Assembly (NCBI GenBank): GCA_025057335.1
Contig: JANWXG010000122.1
Location: 1-7,639, forward strand
From: a bacterium
Lineage (GTDB): Bacteria > Armatimonadota > HRBIN16
Direction of reading: 5' to 3'
Length of the DNA: 7,639 nt
A program made the translations under genes and the position numbers. Shown here piece after piece: positions 1 to 6,348 of the stretch. Within the stretch, counting starts at the first letter, position 1, and the number at the start of each line of letters is the position of its first letter. The notes beneath the pieces are model-generated. The model was not told where the DNA came from. It was given only the letters and a program-made list of their open reading frames with translations, and ran no database searches.

Positions 1-579
1 GTGAACAGCCATCCCGCGATACCCTGGATCGAAGGCGACCGTGTGGCGATATTGGGCACGCTGACGACGCAAGGAGGAGAACGGGTGATTGTGCCCTCGG
101 CGATGCGACTGGTGGGGGTGGAGCTGCCCGCACAGCGGTCGCTCCAGCTGCGCGTGGCGTGGCAGGCGTGGCTGGGCGGCAGTGTGCCCGTGCGGGTAGA
201 GGTGCTGCGCCCCGACGGCACGCTGGTCAGGCAGTATACCTTTACCCCCGATTCAGCAGGCATGCTTACCCTGCCGCGAGACGATGCCCTGACGGCAGGT
301 TGGTACGACCTGCGGGTGAAGAGCTCGCACTGGCTGTCGCGTCGGGTGCGGAATGTGTTCCTGCCCTCTACGGGGAGCGCGGAGGTCTCCCTCGTAAACG
401 GCGACGTAGACGAGGACAACGAGGTGACCCTAGCGGACTTCGGGACGCTGGTTCGGGCGTTCGGCAGCACTCCTCTGGACGTCCGTTGGAATCCCAACGC
501 TGACCTGGATGGCGACGGTGAGGTAAGCCTGAGCGATTTCGGTGTGCTACTTAGCAGTTTCGGCATGAGCGGGGAGTAG
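1..579 (+). CDS. C-terminal part of secreted protein with dockerin-like EF-hand repeats (5' partial)
   Basis: The frame is open from the first base, and the GTG there is not preceded by visible sequence. The product has no signal peptide, so this is probably the tail of a longer exported protein. Residues ~28-122 are rich in predicted beta strand (alternating hydrophobics, then WYDLRVKSSHWLSRRV) and look like a carbohydrate-binding or Ig-like sandwich found before the dockerin in Armatimonadota proteins. Residues 133-188 hold two calcium-loop repeats: D135/D137/D139/E141/D146 and D168/D170/D172/E174/D179, each followed by a short DFG..L...FG helix. This matches type I dockerin architecture, which binds cohesin domains in cellulosomes; in non-cellulosomal bacteria the partner is usually unknown. 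The stop lies 2 bp before the next start, and GGGGAG at 571-576 serves as that gene's ribosome binding site, so the two genes are likely translationally coupled. The enzymatic or structural role of the missing N-terminus cannot be inferred. Confidence 0.8.
   Translation: MNSHPAIPWIEGDRVAILGTLTTQGGERVIVPSAMRLVGVELPAQRSLQLRVAWQAWLGGSVPVRVEVLRPDGTLVRQYTFTPDSAGMLTLPRDDALTAGWYDLRVKSSHWLSRRVRNVFLPSTGSAEVSLVNGDVDEDNEVTLADFGTLVRAFGSTPLDVRWNPNADLDGDGEVSLSDFGVLLSSFGMSGE
571..576 (+). promoter_or_regulatory. Ribosome binding site of first ABC-2 permease, inside preceding gene
   Basis: GGGGAG lies 5 bases before the ATG at 582 and is within the last codons of the dockerin-protein gene. The overlap of this site with the upstream reading frame is what suggests translational coupling. 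Confidence 0.55.
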
Positions 580-581
580 CG

Positions 582-1397
582 ATGTTACACAGCGTGCGAG
601 TGTGGTGGCGTAAGGCGCGAGCGGTGTTCAGCATCTACTTTCAGGACTCCCTCGCGTACCGCGCCCAGGCGGTCATCTGGATACTCACCGATGTGGTGCC
701 TGCGCTGGTGATGCCGCTGGTGTGGCTCTCCGCCTACGGTGGGAAGACGGCAATCGGTGGCTATACGCCCAGCGAAATGGTGCTGTATTACCTGTGCATG
801 GTCACGCTGACCAACTTCATCGTGGCGCATCTGATGTGGGAAGTGGCGATGGAGATTAAAGAGGGGCAGTTCTCCGTGTTCCTCGTGCGCCCGTTCAGCT
901 ACTTCCAGACCACGCTGATTCGCAACTTGGCGTGGCGCGTGTTCCGCCTCGCGGTCTTCGTGCCGATGTTGGTGGTCGGCGTGTGGATGTACGCGCCGCA
1001 TCTAACGCAGGTGCGCTTCGAGTGGGGAGTCACTTTCTGGCTGTCCCTGCTGATGGGACATCTGCTGTCGTTCATGCTGGCGTATGCGCTAGGGTTACTC
1101 GCGCTGTTCTTTCAGGAGGTATATAGCGTATACAACATCTACTACATCCCGATGCTGTTCCTGTCGGGGCAGCTGGTGCCTATCAGCGTGTTTCCTGAGT
1201 GGTTGCAGGCAGCGAGCCGATACCTGCCCTTCCAGTACACGGTTGCTCTGCCGACGGAGGTGTTGATGGGGCGCGTGCCCGAGTCGGTTGCCTGGCAGGG
1301 CATCGGGATGCAGGTGATATGGACGGCTTCCCTGTACCTGCTGTCCAAGGTGCTCTGGCGGAGGGGGCTGCTGTATTACACGGGGGTTGGGATGTAA
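582..1397 (+). CDS. ABC-2 type transporter permease (DUF990/COG4587-like)
   Basis: This 271-residue integral membrane protein is the usual size for the family. It has about six predicted membrane segments, near residues 27-50, 64-86, 118-137, 150-176, 183-203 and 237-258. The cytoplasmic motif EGQFSVFLVRPFSYF (94-108) and the later LSGQLVPISVFPEWLQ (194-209) are typical of the ABC-2 permease family once called DUF990. The C-terminus RRGLLYYTGVG is also typical. Such proteins pair with a second permease (COG3694) and a cytoplasmic ATPase (COG4586) to form an exporter whose substrate is mostly unknown. The likely partner permease starts at 2384, beyond ~1 kb of repeats; no ATPase gene is visible and it may lie upstream. 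The ATG at 582 is supported by GGGGAG five bases upstream and sits 2 bp after the dockerin-protein stop. The family call is firm; the substrate is not predictable. Confidence 0.9.
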   Translation: MLHSVRVWWRKARAVFSIYFQDSLAYRAQAVIWILTDVVPALVMPLVWLSAYGGKTAIGGYTPSEMVLYYLCMVTLTNFIVAHLMWEVAMEIKEGQFSVFLVRPFSYFQTTLIRNLAWRVFRLAVFVPMLVVGVWMYAPHLTQVRFEWGVTFWLSLLMGHLLSFMLAYALGLLALFFQEVYSVYNIYYIPMLFLSGQLVPISVFPEWLQAASRYLPFQYTVALPTEVLMGRVPESVAWQGIGMQVIWTASLYLLSKVLWRRGLLYYTGVGM

Positions 1398-1455
1398 GCC
1401 GCAGTGTTACTCTACCGTCATGCTGTGGAACAGTGCGAAGCGCAACCCTTTCCTT

Positions 1456-1529
1456 TGTCATGCTGAGCCGCAGGTGAAGCATCTCGTCGTGGTGAGGGTG
1501 AAAGAGATTCTTCGCTTCGCTCAGAATGA
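1456..1529. repeat. Family A inverted pair
   Basis: A forward unit at 1456-1485 (TGTCATGCTGAGC ... GAAGCATCT) is followed by a reverse unit at 1504-1529 (GATTCTTCGC ... TCAGAATGA). Each unit is itself a small palindrome (ATGCT with AGCAT; ATTCT with AGAAT), and the two together can form a larger hairpin. A more degenerate forward unit precedes them at about 1417-1441. Confidence 0.8.
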
Positions 1530-1650
1530 TGAGAGGCACACTGACGTGCGCCACTACCAGCACGAAAGTGCACCCGACGCACTCTTCAGCTTGTAGTGAA
1601 GCACATGAGTGCTTCCCCTGGACAAACCACATAGGCTTCAGAATGACAGG
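1504..1650. repeat. Duplicated composite module, copy 1
   Basis: The order is a reverse family A unit, a GTGCGC palindrome ending ACTAC, a spacer ending in CTCTTCAGCT, a GTAGT-headed hairpin with GAAGCAC/GTGCTTC arms, then a partial reverse A unit (TTCAGAATGACA). The same order, with substitutions and a deletion of several bases in the spacer, recurs at 1971-2107. Confidence 0.75.
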
Positions 1651-1708
1651 GGCGCACTGAAGTGCGCACTACAAACGGGAGTGTTCGTAGTGCAGGCTTC
1701 AGCCTGCA
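1536..1708. repeat. Two inverted pairs of GTAGT-headed REP-like hairpins (family B)
   Basis: There are four units. 1536-1557 is on the minus strand and ends ACTAC. 1593-1615 is plus, with arms GAAGCAC/GTGCTTC. 1652-1672 is minus, with arms GCGCACT/AGTGCGC. 1687-1708 is plus, with arms TGCAGGCT/AGCCTGCA. Each has the head GTAGT directly at the foot of a hairpin with a 2-4 base loop, and orientations alternate. This matches the layout of REP/BIME elements, whose GTAG foot is recognised by RAYT transposases; no such transposase gene is in the window. Confidence 0.65.
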
Positions 1709-1731
1709 GGGCCGCACGAAGGGGAGAGGAT

Positions 1732-1893
1732 GAGACTCTTCGCTCCGCTCAGAATGACACAGGGGCTGGAGGGCGGGGCTCTTGCTGAGCCATCTCCCTG
1801 TCATGCTGAGCGTGAGCGAAGCATCTCCCTTCTTGTCATGCTGAACAGGGTGAAGCATCTCTTGAGACCCTTCGCTCCGCTCAGGGTGACAAG
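1732..1893. repeat. Cluster of four family A units with one family C unit
   Basis: The order is reverse A at 1732-1760, family C at 1768-1791, forward A at 1799-1829, forward A at 1834-1862 and reverse A at 1864-1893. The 1864-1893 unit carries the ACCCT/AGGGT version of the stem, where its neighbours carry ATGCT/AGCAT. The 1834 and 1864 units face each other and can pair as one longer hairpin. Confidence 0.75.
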
Positions 1894-1905
1894 AAAGCAT
1901 AGATA

Positions 1906-1925
1906 GCGAGGCTCCCGCCGAGCCG
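1906..1925. repeat. Family C palindromic unit
   Basis: GGCTC and GAGCC arms flank CCGCC, just ahead of a forward A unit at 1931-1958. The same C-then-A order is seen at 1768, at 2113, and in the repeats at 6300 and 7597. Confidence 0.65.
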
Positions 1926-1970
1926 TCGCCCTGTCATGCTGAGCGGAGCGAAGCATCTGCTAGTTAGAGC

Positions 1971-2107
1971 GAGATTCTTCGCTGCGCTCAGAATGACAGG
2001 ATGCGCACTGACGTGCGCGACTACTAACACGGACGAACTCTTCAGCTAGTAGTGAAGCACGTGAGTGCTTCCCGTTGACAGACAACAGGGACTTCAGGAT
2101 GACAAAG
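1971..2107. repeat. Duplicated composite module, copy 2
   Basis: This is a second copy of the module at 1504-1650, beginning with a reverse A unit (1971-2000). It then has a minus-oriented GTAGT hairpin (2003-2024) and a plus-oriented one (2049-2071, arms GAAGCAC/GTGCTTC), and ends with TTCAGGATGACA. The spacer between the two hairpins is shorter than in copy 1. Confidence 0.75.
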
Positions 2108-2112
2108 GAGTT

Positions 2113-2233
2113 GGAGGGCGAGGCTTCTGCCGAGCCGTCGTCCTGTCATGCTAAGCGAAGCGTCTCACTCGTCGTGTCATGCTGAGCCGAAGGCGAAGCA
2201 TCTCGGATTCTTCGCTTCGCTCAGAATGACAAA
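2113..2233. repeat. Family C unit followed by three family A units
   Basis: Family C lies at 2113-2136, a short forward A at 2143-2166, a forward A at 2175-2204 and a reverse A at 2206-2233. The last two are separated by one base, so together they can extrude a near-continuous cruciform of about 26 paired positions. The 2143 unit has stem ATGCT with AGCGT, which still pairs through one wobble. Confidence 0.75.
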
Positions 2234-2275
2234 GGGGTGAGGGCGGAGGGACAGAAGGGCGGAATGACGAAAGCT

Positions 2276-2297
2276 GGAGGCGAGGCTCCTGCCGAGC
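2276..2297. repeat. Family C unit near start of second permease
   Basis: GAGGCGAGGCTCCTGCCGAG is a further family C copy. Read in the frame of the downstream gene it gives GGEAPAE, which would be wrongly added to the permease N-terminus if a start around 2237 were used. Confidence 0.6.
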
Positions 2298-2372
2298 TGT
2301 CGCCCTGTGTGTCGGCGAGCAGAGGCTCTCGCCTCTCTGGAAACAACAAACTGACTGCCAGATTGGTAAAAC

Positions 2373-2379
2373 AGGTGAT
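2373..2379 (+). promoter_or_regulatory. Ribosome binding site deciding the start of the second permease
   Basis: AGGTGAT precedes ATG at 2384; five bases separate AGGTGA from the start codon. It favours this start over the in-frame upstream candidate at 2237, which lies inside repeat DNA. Confidence 0.65.
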
Positions 2380-2383
2380 ACCA

Positions 2384-3172
2384 ATGCGTCGCTACTGGCG
2401 ATTGTACAAGGTGTTCTGGCGCAACGGCTTTCGGCGGGAGATAGAGTTCCGCGCCAACTTCTGGGCGAAGGTGATAACCAACTTCGCGTGGCTGTTCTTC
2501 TTCATCGCGCTAGTGGAGGTCATCTACGCGCGCACAGACGCCATCGCGGGCTGGAGCCGCAACGACGCCTTTCTGCTGGTGGCTACTTGTTACTGGATGA
2601 GCTCGGTTGCCAGCATTACCTTCTTCCGCAACCTGGGGATGCTGCCGAGCCTGGTGCGATTGGGCACGTTCGATTTCGTGCTAGTCAAGCCCGTGTCGAG
2701 CCTGTTCTGGGTCTCCTTCCGATTTGTGAACCTGGATGAGATTGGTACGCTCATCGGCTCCTTTGCGATGCTGGGATATGCGGTGTCACGGATGCGCCCG
2801 CAGCCTGACCTGACGCAGGTCGTGGAGTACTTTATCCTCTGTTTCAGCGGGCTGACGATGTACTACTCGCTCTACCTGCTGACAATGACCTTTTCCTTCT
2901 GGCTGGTGCGCGTGGACAACCTGTCTGCGCTGATAGACACTATCCTGTACATGGCGCGCTTCCCGACGGACATCTTTCGCGGCGTGTTGCAGCGCATCCT
3001 GACCTTCGTCATTCCGCTGGCGTTTATCGCCACTATCCCCTCCAAGGCGATGCTGGGCAGGATGGAGTGGTGGTTGCTGCCAGTGGGGGTAGGGCTGGCA
3101 ACGTTTCTGCTGGTGGCGGCAGTCGCGTTCTGGCGCTTCGCCACGCGCCATTACACCAGCGCGAGCAGCTGA
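2384..3172 (+). CDS. ABC-2 type transporter permease (COG3694-like), partner subunit
   Basis: From ATG 2384 this is a 262-residue membrane protein beginning MRRYWRLYKVFWRNGF, a basic amphipathic start typical of the family. About six membrane segments lie near residues 28-48, 61-83, 118-136, 145-172, 203-220 and 229-250. The motif FDFVLVKPVSSLFW (96-109) is the counterpart of the LVRP motif in the first permease. FPTDIFRGVLQRILTFVIPL (194-213) is a hallmark of this subfamily. It probably dimerises with the product of 582-1397 and an unseen ATPase to form an exporter of unknown substrate. The frame is open upstream to 2237, but those 49 codons are translated repeat DNA and are not included. 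The nearly 1 kb gap from the first permease is unusual; whether it still shares that promoter or has its own is unknown. Its 3' end faces a convergent gene 24 bp away, with no clear terminator between. Confidence 0.9.
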   Translation: MRRYWRLYKVFWRNGFRREIEFRANFWAKVITNFAWLFFFIALVEVIYARTDAIAGWSRNDAFLLVATCYWMSSVASITFFRNLGMLPSLVRLGTFDFVLVKPVSSLFWVSFRFVNLDEIGTLIGSFAMLGYAVSRMRPQPDLTQVVEYFILCFSGLTMYYSLYLLTMTFSFWLVRVDNLSALIDTILYMARFPTDIFRGVLQRILTFVIPLAFIATIPSKAMLGRMEWWLLPVGVGLATFLLVAAVAFWRFATRHYTSASS

Positions 3173-3196
3173 TGTCCTGTGCGCCCGTTGCGCTGG

Positions 3197-5776
3197 TTAC
3201 TCCTGCTCCTCTTCATCCTCTACCAGCACCAACCCGCGCGCGGCGAGCCCCTTGCCGTGTGCGCCCGCGAACTCGGCGGGGTAAGGAGCATCCACGCCCC
3301 TCACGGCGTGCCACAGGATGCGGTTGAGCAGGTCTTCGTCTGCGCGGTCGGGTCTCTCTAGCGGAAGGCGCAGACTGGCTTCCGCCCAGTGACGCTGCTG
3401 TGGAGTTAATGCGCTTAAGGGCGGGTTCAGCTCGTCCAGCGGTACCCGGTTGGGCAGGGCAGTGTAGGGGGTAAAGTCGGGCGTATCGGTGAAGCAGGCA
3501 GTCATCACGGGCGCCATCGCCACCATCTGGTTCATCGGAGGCACGCCCAGAATGCGGCAAATGGTGTGCAGCACGGAGCTCTGGTTGTAAAACTCGCTGA
3601 CCACTGCGCCGCGCTTCGTGTAGGGGCTGATGACCAGGCACACGGAGCGATGTCCGTCCACGTGGTCAAAGCCGTCCTGCGGGTCGTCCTCGATGACGAA
3701 GATGCAGGTCTTCTGCCAGAAGCGGCTCTTGCTGATGCCCTCCACAATACGTCCTAGCGCAAGGTCGTTGTCTGCCACGTGTGCACGAGGCGTGGGCATT
3801 CCCGGCTGCGTGCCCGAAGTGTGGTCCTGGGGCAGGTAGATGATGACCAGGTTGGGGAAGAAGCCCTGGCGCTCGAACTCCCGCAGCTCCTTCAGGAAGA
3901 CCTCTGCGCGCAGCACGTCGGGAATGCGCATGTTCCAGCCGGGGTAGTCGAGACAGCTATAGCGACGCAGGTTCTCGATACCGATGTTGTGCGTGAAGCG
4001 GATACCGCGCCTGCCGCTCACGAAATCCTGGTAAATCTGGGTGAAGGTCGCCTCGGCGGGCACTGGCTCCGCGTAGTTGAACTCGCCGTAGTTGCGGAAC
4101 GACAGCCCCGCCGCCAGCACATAGTCCCAGAGGAATCCCGTCGAGGAGTACGACAGCGGGTCGTCGCCCCAGGGGTAGCTGCGCGTCCAGCCGCCGAACG
4201 AGCGTTCCAGATAGGCAGTGGCGTTGCCTTCCGTAGACCACGCATGTCCGTCCGCCGAGTTGACGCCGTTGCAGTAGTAGTTGTCCAGCAGTACAAACTG
4301 CTCGGCGAGCGCATGGTGGTTGGGCGTCACGTCTCTGCCGAAGAGGCACAGGGAAGGCTCGCTATCCCCCTTGCCAATCGCCCCGAACACCTGGTCGTAG
4401 GTGCGGTTCTCCTTAATGATGTACACTACATGCTCGAAGACCGATGGCTCGCCCACCCGCTCTGGCACAGGCACAGGCTTCTTGCCCGTCGCGGTGCGCT
4501 CCCAGGAGCGCAGTATCTGGGGCACACGCGCGTCGCGCTTCACCTGCGCCGTGTAGCGAGCGAGCTGCTGGCGACTGGGAAGCGCCACCCGTTGCACTGT
4601 GCCCAAGAAGCCGTACACGTTCCAGCCTTTCTTGTCAGGGAGGGGATTACGCGAGCCAATCCCCTTGATGTTGGCAATAAACAGCCTTTTGCCGTCGGTC
4701 AACACTGCGCCCGGATACCAGCCAGTGGGAATGAAGCCTTCCACCCTGCTACGCTGGCGACGATGGTCCAGGCGCACCACTGCCACCGCGTTGTTGCCCC
4801 CGTTGGCGACGTAGAGAGTGTTGCCGTCCGGCGAGAGCGCCAGCGCGTTGGGCATGCTGCCGAAGGGTAGGGAGGGGTCAGGGCGCACCGAAATCGTCTC
4901 CACGACTTGCAGGGAACGGGTATCGATGACGCTCACGGTGTCCGAGTTGGCGTTGGCGACGTACAGCCGACCACGCCTCTCGTCCAGAGCCAGCCCGCTC
5001 GGTTGCAAGCCGACCTCTATCTCCGCCACCACTTGCCGTGTCTGCAGGTCTACCACCGATACTGTGCCGCTCGCCGCCACGCCACGCGCATCTACCAGTG
5101 CGGGTGTCCCTGAAGTCGTCGCGCTCCGCTCACCTTCTCTCGGATGCCTGCCTCCCCAGTTGGAGACGTACGCCCGCTGACCGTCAGCGGTCACTTTCAC
5201 GGCGAAGGGAGCCACGCCAACCGCAATCTGCGTCACTACTTTCCCCTCGCGCAGGTCGACAACGGCGAGGCTGTTGTTGCGGGAGAGCGCGACATACGCC
5301 GTGTTACCGTCGGGACTGAGCGCCACGCCACAGGGGTAGCTCTGTCCGCCCACTGCAGGAGGGGGCATCTCAATGCGTCTGCTCCATCGCAGGGCTCCCT
5401 CGTCTACGGTCGCCTCCAGCAGCTGGCTGGCAGCGCTGCTCAGGTATATCCGCTTGCCATCGGGGGAGACGGCAATCCCCTGCATGGAGCTGCCTCCACG
5501 CCCAACGGGCAACTCCTGTCGCACCTTCCACGCCACTGCGTCCACAACCACAATCCCCAGGTTGTCCTTAACATACAGCGTGCGCCCATCGGGTGAAATC
5601 GCCATATCGACGGGTCTCCCGCCGAACTGCAGGATTTCCCCTGCAGGGCGGATGATCTGCCCCGTAGCGACTAGGTGAGAGCCTCCCGCCAACGGACCAA
5701 CTTTGTCCTTCGCCTGAGCCGTAGCGGCGTGACAGGCAACCAGAGTCAGCATGAGGGCGAACAGAACTTGCTTCAT
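3197..5776 (-). CDS. Exported YncE-like beta-propeller / phosphoesterase fusion protein
   Basis: This 859-residue protein starts at ATG 5776 with MKQVLFALMLTLVAC. That is either a lipoprotein signal (lipobox L12-V13-A14-C15) or a type I signal cleaved after AQA (~22). Residues ~45-370 form a YncE/lactonase-like beta-propeller, with repeated blades carrying SPDG (61, 104, 154, 315) and YVAN (272, 322). Residues ~445-750 are a phosphoesterase domain of the alkaline phosphatase superfamily (PF04185-like). Its motifs are IKENRTYDQVFG (454-465, with E456/N457 as probable metal ligands), NSADGHAWST (506-515) and EDDPQDGFDHVDGHR (696-710, with D697/D698 as probable metal ligands). The C-terminus is acidic (EDEEEQE). 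The family hydrolyses phosphate esters, but the substrate is not predictable here; S514 or T515 could be the nucleophile, which is inference. Length and order match known 'YncE/alkaline phosphatase' fusions. The upstream region has only one CTTAACAG half-site (5820-5827). The ribosome binding site is weak (AGAGAGG, about 12 bases upstream). The gene is probably monocistronic. Confidence 0.88.
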   Translation of the reverse strand: MKQVLFALMLTLVACHAATAQAKDKVGPLAGGSHLVATGQIIRPAGEILQFGGRPVDMAISPDGRTLYVKDNLGIVVVDAVAWKVRQELPVGRGGSSMQGIAVSPDGKRIYLSSAASQLLEATVDEGALRWSRRIEMPPPAVGGQSYPCGVALSPDGNTAYVALSRNNSLAVVDLREGKVVTQIAVGVAPFAVKVTADGQRAYVSNWGGRHPREGERSATTSGTPALVDARGVAASGTVSVVDLQTRQVVAEIEVGLQPSGLALDERRGRLYVANANSDTVSVIDTRSLQVVETISVRPDPSLPFGSMPNALALSPDGNTLYVANGGNNAVAVVRLDHRRQRSRVEGFIPTGWYPGAVLTDGKRLFIANIKGIGSRNPLPDKKGWNVYGFLGTVQRVALPSRQQLARYTAQVKRDARVPQILRSWERTATGKKPVPVPERVGEPSVFEHVVYIIKENRTYDQVFGAIGKGDSEPSLCLFGRDVTPNHHALAEQFVLLDNYYCNGVNSADGHAWSTEGNATAYLERSFGGWTRSYPWGDDPLSYSSTGFLWDYVLAAGLSFRNYGEFNYAEPVPAEATFTQIYQDFVSGRRGIRFTHNIGIENLRRYSCLDYPGWNMRIPDVLRAEVFLKELREFERQGFFPNLVIIYLPQDHTSGTQPGMPTPRAHVADNDLALGRIVEGISKSRFWQKTCIFVIEDDPQDGFDHVDGHRSVCLVISPYTKRGAVVSEFYNQSSVLHTICRILGVPPMNQMVAMAPVMTACFTDTPDFTPYTALPNRVPLDELNPPLSALTPQQRHWAEASLRLPLERPDRADEDLLNRILWHAVRGVDAPYPAEFAGAHGKGLAARGLVLVEDEEEQE

Positions 5777-5857
5777 GTATCTCGTTGACCTCTCTCCACC
5801 TGTAGTTTTTGTCCATGACCTGTTAAGTCGTGAGGGTTAGTGATAGCAACGCCTTGT
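5777..5857. other. Upstream region of the phosphoesterase gene
   Basis: On the minus strand it holds a purine-rich stretch (GGAGAGAGG) before the ATG and a TTAACA at 5821-5826 that could be a -35. About 18 bases downstream, TACAGG would be a poor -10. I do not consider the promoter established. Confidence 0.25.
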
Positions 5858-5931
5858 CGTCATCCTGAGCGCCTTCTTGTCATTCTGAGCGCAGCCAAGG
5901 GTCTGCCCCCCTGGCTCAGCATGGCAGCAAG
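5858..5931. repeat. Degenerate family A inverted pair
   Basis: A truncated unit (GTCATCCTGAGC) is followed by a forward unit at 5878-5904 with stem ATTCT/AGGGT, which pairs only through G-T wobbles. A reverse unit follows at 5909-5927 (CCCTGGCTCAGCATGGCA). Both full units share the substitution that turns GCGAAGG into GCCAAGG, so they still complement each other. Confidence 0.65.
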
Positions 5932-5956
5932 ACACCTCCGCTTCGCCTCCCCGACG

Positions 5957-6324
5957 CTTGCGGATGCAACGGAGCGCATCCCTCCAGACAACTCTTGGAG
6001 GGTCGCGCTTCGTCGCAACCACTAAAATTCACAGCTCGGCGGGAGACTCGCCCTCCAGAGTGAGTAGAAGGGCACGTTCCGTCTTGCACTTGCGGATGCG
6101 ACGGAGTACATCCCTCCAGATAACTCTTGGAGGGTCGCGCTCCGTCGCGACCACTAAAATTCAACAGCTCGGCGGGAGCCTCGCCCTCCAGAGTGAGTAG
6201 AGGGGCACGTTCCGTCGTGCACTTGCGGATGCGACAGAGCGCATCCCTCCAGTCAATCTCAGGAGGGTTGCGCTCCGTCGCGACTACTAAAATTCAACAG
6301 CTCGGCGGGAGCCTCGCCCTCCAG
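5957..6324. repeat. Tandem array of ~132 bp units with long hairpins (about 2.8 copies)
   Basis: Units begin with CTTGCGGATGC at 5957, 6089 and 6222; the third stops early near 6324. Each has three parts. The first is a long imperfect hairpin (5966-6016, 6098-6148, 6231-6281) with arms GCGACGGAG...CCCTCCA and TGGAGGG...CTCCGTCGC around a 6-9 base loop. The second is a CACTAAAATTCA-type linker. The third is a family C unit (6034-6056, 6167-6189, 6300-6322). The first two units end in AGTGAGTAGA...GGGCACGTTCCGTC. Open frames through it translate to EGRAPSRP-like strings and are not genes. Confidence 0.85.
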
Positions 6325-6348
6325 TCTCGTCGTCATTTGGACTTATTT

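Larger units (their letters stand above)
1398..2383. repeat. Gene-free repeat mosaic between the two permease genes
   Basis: I find no credible gene in these 986 bases. They are packed with short palindromic units in both orientations: family A (TGTCATKCTGAGC...), family B (GTAGT-headed hairpins), family C (GAGGGCGAGGCTCC-type), and one duplicated composite module. Open frames here translate to repetitive strings such as CHSERSEES on several frames and strands, as expected from a repeated palindrome rather than selected protein. The final ~85 bases (2299-2383) are less repetitive and carry a small hairpin (2321-2336) and the ribosome binding site of the next gene. Confidence 0.85.

Noticed and set aside
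1586..1900. Minus-strand open frame with CHPERSEGS and CHSERSEES strings
   Set aside because: It is the translation of family A palindromes on one strand; the same strings appear in other frames and positions wherever the repeat occurs. No ribosome binding site or domain supports it.
1398..2383. CRISPR array
   Set aside because: Repeat units are inverted as well as direct, vary in sequence, and are irregularly spaced without uniform spacers.
1398..2383. Insertion sequence or transposon between the permease genes
   Set aside because: No transposase-like reading frame, single pair of terminal repeats or target duplication is visible; the content is small palindromes.
3173..3196. Bidirectional terminator between the convergent permease and phosphoesterase genes
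   Set aside because: The 24-bp gap has no clear stem followed by a T-run on either strand.
3779..4870. Long 363-codon plus-strand frame opposite the phosphoesterase gene
   Set aside because: It is antisense to a gene with clear conserved motifs, in GC-rich DNA where complementary frames stay open. Its product shows no recognisable domain or membrane pattern.
5777..5840. Second Pho box upstream of the phosphoesterase gene
   Set aside because: Only one good unit (CTTAACAG, 5820-5827) is present; units at the 11-bp positions downstream (ATGGACAA, CTACAGGT) match poorly.
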